This document shows, one piece after another, positions 57,654 through 64,000 of a DNA stretch of 64,000 nucleotides. The stretch comes from Candidatus Nitrosopumilus sp. (GTDB taxonomy: Archaea > Thermoproteota > Nitrososphaeria > Nitrososphaerales > Nitrosopumilaceae). The DNA is taken from positions 88,816-152,815 of the forward strand of contig NZ_JANQTA010000018.1 in NCBI RefSeq assembly GCF_028278985.1. Direction: 5' to 3'. The notes below the pieces were generated by a model. The model saw only the letters and a list, made by a program, of their open reading frames with translations, was not told the origin of the DNA and made no database searches. A program made the position numbers and the translations under genes. Numbering within the stretch: the stretch's first letter is position 1; every line of letters starts with the position of its first letter.

Positions 57654-59012
57654 TTAGATTACTTGATTTTTTGCAGATTTGATGGTTTGAATTGCCCTTT
57701 GAATTAATGAGTCTAGTTCTTTTTCTGCTATGGCTAATGGGGGCACAAGCATGACTATATTGCCTAGAGTTCTCAAATAGATGCCATTTTTCTTACCTTC
57801 TTCAAAGAAAATCTTGTTAATTGATTTTTCTGGTGAAATTGGAGTCTTTTGTTTTTGATCCTGTACTAATTCTATTCCCATAAGCATTCCTTTGTGACGA
57901 ATGTCTCCCACATAATCAATTTTTGAAATCTCGTCATAGTATTTTTCAAACACTTTGGATGTTTTTTGGATCTTTTTTATCAGATTATTCTTCTTGTACA
58001 TTTTCAAATTTTCATTTGCAACTGCAGCAGCAAGTGGATTTCCTGTAAACGTATGTCCATGGAAAAGATGTCTCCACTCATTAAACTCTCCCAAAAATGA
58101 ATCATAGATTTTTTTATTTGCTAGAGTTGTTGCCATGGTCAGATATCCTCCTGTTAACATCTTACCATATGCAACAATATCTGGAGTAGATTTTTGCTCA
58201 TCATATTGTAACATAGAACCTAATCTTCCAAAACCTGTTGCAATTTCATCTAAAACAAATAGCACGCCATATTTTTTACATAACTGAGAAATTTTCCTTT
58301 GAAATCCTTTAGGATAAATTATTACACCTCCAGCTACTTGTGCACCACTCTCCATAACAAACGCTGCAATATCTTCTTTCTTTCTAAATCGTTTTTCAAT
58401 TTTATCTAAACAGTAATTTTGATAATCTGCAATTGTCATTTTTTTTGGGAATCTGTAATTATTTGGAACTGGAAATTGTATTGTTGAAAATAATTGTTTT
58501 TTAAATTTACCAAAAAACTCTGGTACATATCCAACTGACATTGCACCAAATGTATCTCCATGATATCCATTTTCAATTGTTGCAATCTTTATTTTTTTCT
58601 TTTCACCAATGTTTTTCCAATATTGTAATGATAGTTTGATTGCAATTTCCATTGCAGAAGAACCATTGTCTGAAAAAAATACTTTGTACATTCCAGGTGA
58701 AATTTTGATAAGTGATTTTGCTAGTTGCTCAACAGGCTCATTTGTAAGATTAAACATGGATGTGTGTTGTGATATTTTGCTTTGATTTGTGATTGCTCTG
58801 ACTAACTGAGGGTTTGAATGCCCCCATACATTACACCACATTGATGCAACTGCATCAATCATTTTGTTACCTTTTGAATCTGTTAACCAGACACCTTTTG
58901 CCTTTGAAATGTTGGTAAAATCAGACCATTCTTTCATCTGGGTGTTTGGATGCCATACGGAACTAGAATTTTTCAAGTATCTTGAATATTGACAATCTTC
59001 ATAAAAATTCAA
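57654..59012 (-). CDS. bioA: DAPA aminotransferase (7,8-diaminononanoate synthase)
   Basis: A 452-residue class III PLP aminotransferase. VWHPNTQMKEWSD begins it, SMWCNVWGHSNPQL follows, and the PLP site is VLDEIATGFGRLG with lysine in VAYGKMLTGGY. It converts KAPA to DAPA using SAM in most organisms. The start codon lies 35 bases from the divergent bioD start, so both promoters overlap. Confidence 0.93.
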   Translation of the reverse strand: MNFYEDCQYSRYLKNSSSVWHPNTQMKEWSDFTNISKAKGVWLTDSKGNKMIDAVASMWCNVWGHSNPQLVRAITNQSKISQHTSMFNLTNEPVEQLAKSLIKISPGMYKVFFSDNGSSAMEIAIKLSLQYWKNIGEKKKIKIATIENGYHGDTFGAMSVGYVPEFFGKFKKQLFSTIQFPVPNNYRFPKKMTIADYQNYCLDKIEKRFRKKEDIAAFVMESGAQVAGGVIIYPKGFQRKISQLCKKYGVLFVLDEIATGFGRLGSMLQYDEQKSTPDIVAYGKMLTGGYLTMATTLANKKIYDSFLGEFNEWRHLFHGHTFTGNPLAAAVANENLKMYKKNNLIKKIQKTSKVFEKYYDEISKIDYVGDIRHKGMLMGIELVQDQKQKTPISPEKSINKIFFEEGKKNGIYLRTLGNIVMLVPPLAIAEKELDSLIQRAIQTIKSAKNQVI

Positions 59013-59047
59013 CGATAAAGTTAATCAAGCATGATTCAAGAAAGATC

Positions 59048-59737
59048 TTGTTGAAATCCCTTTTTGTGGCAGGAACTGATACTGATGTAGGTAAAACGTA
59101 TGTCACAGCAGGTCTTGCAGTTACTTTACGTAAATTAGGAATAGATGTTGGAGTGATGAAGCCATTTGCTGCAGGAATTGCACAGAAAAAAGGTTACAAA
59201 TCTGAAGATGTTGAGATTATTGCAAAAGCTTCTCAAACAGATGATCCTGAAAACCTTGTAAATCCACAATTTTTCCCAATTCCTGCTTCACCATACACTG
59301 CTTGGAAAAATCTAAAGATAAAACCAAAGATTAGCACCGTTATCTCTGCATACAAGAAACTCTCAAAATCACATTCTATGCTTTTAGTTGAAGGAATGGG
59401 AGGCATCATGACTCCAATTCTCAAAGATTACTATGTGACTGATTTAATCAAAGACATGAAAATTCCTTCTGTTATAGTTACAAGAACTAAAGTTGGAACT
59501 GTTAACCATACTATGATGACTGTAGAGATGTGCAAAAAATACAAAATTCCAGTCAAAGGAATCATCATAAATGATTTTGATTCAGATGGTTACAAAGTAA
59601 AGGAACTTACACGTGACCTCAAAAATCTAACAAACGTACCTATTTTAGGTTCAATTCCATTTATCAAAGACATGAGTGATTCTTCTTTGTATAGAATCTT
59701 CAAGAAAAATCTTAACATGAACTTAATTTTAAAGTGA
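59048..59737 (+). CDS. bioD: Dethiobiotin synthetase
   Basis: About 229 residues from the TTG at 59048 or 59051 (LLKSLFVAGTDTDVGKT); the ORF-track start at 58982 overlaps bioA and is unlikely. The P-loop GTDTDVGKTYVTAG and MKPFAAG, then LLVEGMGGIMTPI, are typical. It closes the ureido ring using CO2 and ATP. A 4-base gap follows, then a transporter gene. Confidence 0.92.
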   Translation: MLKSLFVAGTDTDVGKTYVTAGLAVTLRKLGIDVGVMKPFAAGIAQKKGYKSEDVEIIAKASQTDDPENLVNPQFFPIPASPYTAWKNLKIKPKISTVISAYKKLSKSHSMLLVEGMGGIMTPILKDYYVTDLIKDMKIPSVIVTRTKVGTVNHTMMTVEMCKKYKIPVKGIIINDFDSDGYKVKELTRDLKNLTNVPILGSIPFIKDMSDSSLYRIFKKNLNMNLILK

Positions 59738-59741
59738 TAAT

Positions 59742-61019
59742 ATGACATTCAAAGAATATCTTTTCAAAAACTTGTGGATTCAAGTTGTTATTTCATTAAT
59801 TGTTGGTCTTGGTGTTGGATTAATTCTTGGTGATGATGTTGGTGTTGGTCTGGATGATGAAACACTAGATACGATGTCTGATTATCTCAAAATACCTGCC
59901 AACATATTTTTGAGTGTTATTTTGATGATAATTGTTCCATTAATTTTTGCATCAATTGTAGTTGCCATTACTAATTTGGGAGTACAAAAAAAGATGAAGA
60001 CTCTGGGATTGGGAATTGGTGTATATTTTGTAATTACTACCACTATTGCAATTTTGATTGCAATTACTCTTGCTTCAATTATTGCCCCTGGAAGTATTTT
60101 GGATCTTACAGCACTTCAAGAAACACACGACTTGTCTGATGCAGATTTGAAAGTGACTGAAGGATTTTCCCTAGATGATATTCCAGATACAATATCAAAT
60201 GTTATTCCAAGAAATCCAATTGTTTCATATCTTGAAGGACAGATGTTTAGCATTTTGATTATGGCAGTTATTGTTGGTCTATCTATGGCTGCACTTCCAA
60301 GAGATTCTGTAAAACCTTTGTTGGATTTACTAGAATCTATCCAGAAAGTTACGTTATACATCCTGCTTATGGCCATGAAGATTGTCCCCTTTGCAGTTTT
60401 TGGTTTGATTGTCGGCATGGTTGCCAAAGTAGGAGTAGAAACTATGGCTGGTCTAGGAGTTTACATGGCAACAGTAATTCTTGGCCTTGGAGCTATGTTG
60501 CTAGTTTACACAATGATAATCAAGATTGTCGCCAAAAGGCCAATTTCCGCTACATTTTCAAAATTCCGTAATCCACAAACTTTGGCATTCTCTACTGCAA
60601 GCTCAATGGCAACAATGCCAATGACACTGAAAACTGCAGAAGAAGATCTTAAACTTGACAAACGTGTTTCAAAATTTGTAATTCCTCTTGGAACTACGGT
60701 TAACATGGATGGAACTGCTCTGTATCAAGTTATTGCTGTTTTCTTTTTAGCACAACTCTTTGCAATCGAACTAAGTGTTTTGTCCATACTTGTAATCATT
60801 GTTACTTCTCTTTTAGCTTCCATTGGAACTCCTGCAGTACCCGGGGCTGGCACAATTGTATTGTCTACTATTCTCATTACCGTTGGAATTCCACCAGTTG
60901 GAATTTTGTTATTGCTTTCAGTAGATAGAATATTGGATATGATTAGGACTATGGTAAATGTTACAGGTGATCTTACTGCGAGCTGTGCGTTTGATAAAAT
61001 AACACGAGATAAGGAATAG
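59742..61019 (+). CDS. Dicarboxylate/amino-acid:cation symporter (DAACS family)
   Basis: A 425-residue protein with about eight membrane helices and two re-entrant hairpins. AFSTASSMATMPMTLKTAEE is the serine-rich hairpin 1, PLGTTVNMDGTALYQ contains the NMDGT cation motif, and GTPAVPGAGTIVLS is hairpin 2. It would take up glutamate, aspartate or C4-dicarboxylates with Na+ or H+. Four bases after bioD, so co-transcribed. A role in importing a biotin precursor is possible but speculative. Confidence 0.92.
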   Translation: MTFKEYLFKNLWIQVVISLIVGLGVGLILGDDVGVGLDDETLDTMSDYLKIPANIFLSVILMIIVPLIFASIVVAITNLGVQKKMKTLGLGIGVYFVITTTIAILIAITLASIIAPGSILDLTALQETHDLSDADLKVTEGFSLDDIPDTISNVIPRNPIVSYLEGQMFSILIMAVIVGLSMAALPRDSVKPLLDLLESIQKVTLYILLMAMKIVPFAVFGLIVGMVAKVGVETMAGLGVYMATVILGLGAMLLVYTMIIKIVAKRPISATFSKFRNPQTLAFSTASSMATMPMTLKTAEEDLKLDKRVSKFVIPLGTTVNMDGTALYQVIAVFFLAQLFAIELSVLSILVIIVTSLLASIGTPAVPGAGTIVLSTILITVGIPPVGILLLLSVDRILDMIRTMVNVTGDLTASCAFDKITRDKE

Positions 61020-61043
61020 TGTTACCAAAAAATAAACTATTGA

Positions 61044-61592
61044 CTATATTCGTAAAATTTTGAATTTGTTTGCTCCTCCAACGTTACTGAATTGAGCAAT
61101 CTCAAAAATTATTTTTGAAAAAGTATTGTTTTGTTTTTCAAGCACAAATGATCTTCTATTAGTCTCGATATTTTCTGATAATACTAGCCAAATGTTTTCT
61201 TTCTCTGGTTGAATTTTCTCTAAATCTTCTAGTTTTTTGTTAATTATTCTTTGATCAGATGATTTTGGTATACAAATGATCAGAGATTTTTTTTCATCTT
61301 TTTCTAATGTTTTGATTCCTGGAATTACTATGTCGATTTCTTGTCCTTGATATTCTACTTTTCTTTGACTGGAAATCAATGAATTTGTTAGTAAATAATG
61401 TAATAATCCTGTAGCAAGAACCCCTACTACTTCATCTTTTTCCCCCATTGTGATAATTTTATCATAACAGTTGTCAATAACCTCATTAATTATAACATCA
61501 AATTTTTTCTCAGAGATTAACTGTGGAATGGTTTTTGAATTGTTTATGTACTCAAATAGATAATCCTTGATTGGATTTACCTCTTCATCCAT
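61044..61592 (-). CDS. Hypothetical protein coupled to HMG-CoA synthase (182 aa)
   Basis: A soluble alpha/beta protein. It has KDYLFEYINNSKTIPQLISE at the start and YQGQEIDIVIPGIKTLEKD with IICIPKS, a pattern that resembles a nuclease-like core (Glu-Ile-Asp...Ile). The start codon overlaps the HMG-CoA synthase stop by one base. No family is firmly recognised. Confidence 0.6.
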   Translation of the reverse strand: MDEEVNPIKDYLFEYINNSKTIPQLISEKKFDVIINEVIDNCYDKIITMGEKDEVVGVLATGLLHYLLTNSLISSQRKVEYQGQEIDIVIPGIKTLEKDEKKSLIICIPKSSDQRIINKKLEDLEKIQPEKENIWLVLSENIETNRRSFVLEKQNNTFSKIIFEIAQFSNVGGANKFKILRI

Positions 61593-62986
61593 TATTCGTT
61601 AAAGACGTAGCGTCTTTCGCCTCTAGATTCTCTGTCTGTTTTGACATGTACTAGAGCAAATTCTTTTGTTGTTTGTAACATTGATTCATTTGGTGATAGT
61701 TTATTTTCATGTAATTTTTCATATTCCTCCCAAGTGAGTTTTCTTCTTTCTCCAATCTCTGCCTCTAGATTCATGTTCTTTACAATTTCTTTGTATTCTG
61801 GTTGGATAACTCCGCTGAATACCATTGCACTACTACCACTACCATATGATCCAAATCCTACTCTTTTTCCTTCCAAATCAATTCCTTTTTGGAATTCATA
61901 TTCTAAACTACTTCTGAATCCCAAGTAAAGTGATGCAGTGTAGAGATTCCCAATCATACTTGATGCAATAAGTGAACTTGCTAATTTTGCTTCGTATACT
62001 TCTTGATATTCTGGAGTCTTAGTAAACAATTTTGTAAATTCATGATCTTTTGCCATAAACTCTTCATCTCCTAGAACTGACTCTATTGTTCCACGAGGAT
62101 CTTTTGGTACTGGTTCTTCAGTTCCTATTTCTTGCAATACTCTCTTCCATCTTGGAAGTTGTCTCCACTCATGTCTAACTAAATATGCTAATGCTTTCTT
62201 TCCCATGTTACTGTATGGTAAGTGCATGTTGATGTAATCCATATGATCAAGAATTGTTTCACCTGATTCTATCTTGATTAATCCAGTCGAAATCACTTTT
62301 TTCTTGTATGCCTCTAATGCTTTTCTAACTTGAATCATGTAAAGCAAATTAGAATACTGACCATGTACAATTGGTGTTTCTTTTCCAAATGGTCTGTAAA
62401 AATCATATTCGTCTTTAATTGATGTGGATGTTACTTTAGGATCAAATGCTAATAATCTAGGGTCGTCATTTAGAAGCATTACAACTGCCCCTGCACCTTG
62501 AGTCATTTCACCACTTGAACCCATATCATATTTTGCAATATCTGATACTACCACAAGAGCATACTTTCCTTCTGCTTCTCCTGCCCTAATCCAATTTGTG
62601 TTATCATATAATGCATAAGAACCACTAACACAGGCAAATTTTGTTTCAACTCCACCACAGTGCTCAAATGCACCTTGTCCGTAAACTTGCTCTAACATTC
62701 CAATCACATATGAGTTCATAGCCTTTGATTCGTCAAATGATGATTCTGTTGATACGTATAATCTTCCAATATCTTCTGGTGATAGTTTGTTTTTTTGCAT
62801 AATTTTCAAACATGCATTTGCTGCAAGAATTGCTGGGTCTTGATTTGCATCAACAATTGCCATTTGAGAAACTCCAAGACCTTTTTGTAATTTTACTGGG
62901 TCTAATCCTCTAGCTGCTGCAAAATCTGCGGCATCAATGTATAGTCTTGGGATGTATATTGCAATATCATCAATTCCAGCTGCCAT
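61592..62986 (-). CDS. HMG-CoA synthase
   Basis: A 464-residue thiolase-fold enzyme for the mevalonate pathway, hence archaeal lipids. The catalytic Cys is C119 (KFACVSGSYAL), Glu is E81 (VSTESSFDESK) and His lies in NMHLPYSNMGKKA. It is longer than the about 350-residue synthase of most archaea and closer to the bacterial/eukaryotic kind. There is no thiolase or DUF35 gene beside it. Confidence 0.9.
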   Translation of the reverse strand: MAAGIDDIAIYIPRLYIDAADFAAARGLDPVKLQKGLGVSQMAIVDANQDPAILAANACLKIMQKNKLSPEDIGRLYVSTESSFDESKAMNSYVIGMLEQVYGQGAFEHCGGVETKFACVSGSYALYDNTNWIRAGEAEGKYALVVVSDIAKYDMGSSGEMTQGAGAVVMLLNDDPRLLAFDPKVTSTSIKDEYDFYRPFGKETPIVHGQYSNLLYMIQVRKALEAYKKKVISTGLIKIESGETILDHMDYINMHLPYSNMGKKALAYLVRHEWRQLPRWKRVLQEIGTEEPVPKDPRGTIESVLGDEEFMAKDHEFTKLFTKTPEYQEVYEAKLASSLIASSMIGNLYTASLYLGFRSSLEYEFQKGIDLEGKRVGFGSYGSGSSAMVFSGVIQPEYKEIVKNMNLEAEIGERRKLTWEEYEKLHENKLSPNESMLQTTKEFALVHVKTDRESRGERRYVFNE

Positions 62987-63089
62987 AAGCTTGCCTCCGA
63001 GATTTTACTAATAAGGCTTGTGTGTCAATTTCTATCAAATATAGGGGGAATTTTTATGATTTTTTTGTACTATTTTCGGTAATTGATCG

Positions 63090-63803
63090 CTAATTTTTTG
63101 ATTTTTCTAGCTCAATTTCAAAAGTTTCTACAAATACCTCATATGGCTGTGCTCCAAATAATCTAGTAATATTACCATCAGGCCCAATAACAAAAAATGC
63201 AGGCGTACCTCCTAATTCTAAACTTCTAGCATCTTCATTACTGGCAAGAATAGTTTGAGAATGAGTTCCTTTTGTCATGCATTCAGACCATTGTTCAATG
63301 TCTAATCCTATTTCTTGAGCAAATCTAAGTTGGTTGTCTGATGATGCCCATCCATTATTTTCTCCTGTCCAATTGTTATACAAAATGTCATGATATTCCC
63401 AAAATAGTCCTTGATCACTGGCACAGTGGGCTCCGTGAGATGATGTTACTGAATCAGGACCGATAATATTGTAATCTTTGAAGATCATTCTAACTTTACC
63501 TGTATCCACATAATTTCTAATGATGGATTCTTCTGTGGAATGAAAGAAAACATTACAAAAATGACATTGATAATCTCCAAATTCTACTAGAGTAACAGGA
63601 GCATCAGTTTTACCGAGAATTGGTGAGCCGTTATCCAAAAACGTCATCATGGTAATTTTTGGTGGTCCAGATTCTTGAATTGTGGGAGCACCTTCAATTT
63701 TTAATTCTGGTTCATTTGAAAAATTATCAAATCCTAAAAATACGGCAACCAATACAACTGCTGAAATCCCAGCACCGATAACTATTGATGGACCATGAAT
63801 CAA
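63090..63803 (-). CDS. Membrane-anchored DsbA-like thioredoxin-fold protein
   Basis: A 237-residue protein. An N-terminal anchor (about 5-23) is followed by a DsbA-type domain with C80-H-F-C83 (GDYQCHFCNVFF), a helical insertion and the cis-Pro region ELGGTPAFFVIGPDG. It would act outside the membrane to form or isomerise disulphides. The CcdA/TlpA pair at 53-55 kb serves the same compartment. Confidence 0.88.
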   Translation of the reverse strand: MIHGPSIVIGAGISAVVLVAVFLGFDNFSNEPELKIEGAPTIQESGPPKITMMTFLDNGSPILGKTDAPVTLVEFGDYQCHFCNVFFHSTEESIIRNYVDTGKVRMIFKDYNIIGPDSVTSSHGAHCASDQGLFWEYHDILYNNWTGENNGWASSDNQLRFAQEIGLDIEQWSECMTKGTHSQTILASNEDARSLELGGTPAFFVIGPDGNITRLFGAQPYEVFVETFEIELEKSKN

Positions 63804-63865
63804 TGATTTTCAGGTTGTTTTCAGACATTTAGTCTTTTGTAGTATAATTTGAGAAATTTTATATT

Positions 63866-64000
63866 TTAACTCTGCTCTTTTTCTTTCTTCTTCTGCTCTT
63901 TCTTCTCTTGTTGTTCTTTCTTCTTCTGCTCTTTTTCTTTCTTCTTCTGCTCTTTCTTCTCTTGTTGTTCTTTCTTCTTCTGCTCTTTTTCTTTCTTCTT
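63866..64000 (-). CDS. C-terminal end of a Lys/Glu/Gln-rich repeat protein (cut by the edge)
   Basis: The minus-strand frame ending at TAA 63866-63868 reads only K, E, Q and a final S. A 54-base unit (18 residues, of the KKKEKEQKKKEQQEKKEQ type) repeats exactly, with about 2.4 units visible. A long charged single helix is expected. Nothing more can be said without the rest of the gene. Confidence 0.6.
   Translation of the reverse strand, partial: KKKEKEQKKKEQQEKKEQKKKEKEQKKKEQQEKKEQKKKEKEQS

Noticed and set aside
63866-64000. Non-coding satellite repeat
   Set aside because: The 54-base unit is a multiple of three, keeps one frame open and ends in a proper stop codon, so a coding repeat is more likely.

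Overview
The window looks like a piece of the chromosome of a marine ammonia-oxidising archaeon (Thaumarchaeota/Nitrososphaeria, Nitrosopumilus-like). It is AT-rich. It carries archaeal-type EF-2, PurP, proteasome alpha, SPOUT-rpl3 ribosomal operon order, RNase P Rpp29 and an ESCRT-III (CdvB-type) protein. It also has a plastocyanin-like copper protein with a PEFG C-terminal sorting-type signal, bacterial/eukaryotic-type HMG-CoA synthase and a complete biotin gene set. Many genes have a TATA-like box 22-30 nt before the start codon, so leaderless transcripts appear to be the norm. No transposase, integrase, phage gene or CRISPR array was seen.

Layout. 1-9.1 kb: a menaquinone (futalosine) MqnD-like gene, a SIS-domain protein, EF-2, many small hypothetical proteins and a cupredoxin. 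9.1-9.5 kb: an intergenic region with a candidate structured RNA. 9.5-19 kb: a coiled-coil protein, an O-methyltransferase, a DUF6659-type protein, small regulators, and a TrkH potassium channel fused to CBS domains. 19-34 kb: purine synthesis in scattered pieces (purP; purS; purQ-purL-purF; purC), UbiX, TatA/TatC, ribbon-helix-helix proteins, and a DCC/HTTM (gamma-carboxylase-like) pair. 34-40 kb: an accessory-looking stretch with a wHTH regulator behind a multi-copy operator-like repeat, a lysine/alanine-rich basic protein, candidate RNAs, a run of very small genes (one with an in-frame stop), a dispersed 30-bp palindrome and tRNA-Asn. 40-49 kb: the large ribosomal protein operon on the minus strand (rpl3 to rpl6, with rpl2 missing), preceded by a SPOUT methyltransferase and the proteasome alpha subunit. 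49-55 kb: small proteins, CdvB paralogue, and a TlpA-like/CcdA redox pair. 55-59.7 kb: bioF-bioB, bioA and divergent bioD. 59.7-64 kb: a dicarboxylate/amino-acid:cation symporter, HMG-CoA synthase with a partner gene, a DsbA-like protein, and the end of a charged repeat protein.

Connections. Biotin genes matter here because carbon fixation in this lineage uses a biotin-dependent acyl-CoA carboxylase. The same bipartite GTTAACC-N14/15-GGTTAAC element, which resembles the BirA operator, sits just upstream of the TATA box of both bioB-bioF and the rpl3 ribosomal operon. MqnD-like and UbiX-like genes fit a menaquinone pathway. CcdA, the TlpA-like protein, the DsbA-like protein and the DCC protein point to active thiol chemistry outside the cell membrane. 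The most interesting unexplained signals are the shared GTTAACC operator, two candidate structured RNAs (about 9274-9370 plus, 36419-36501 minus), the 30-bp dispersed palindrome, and the small-gene cluster at 37.6-38.4 kb.
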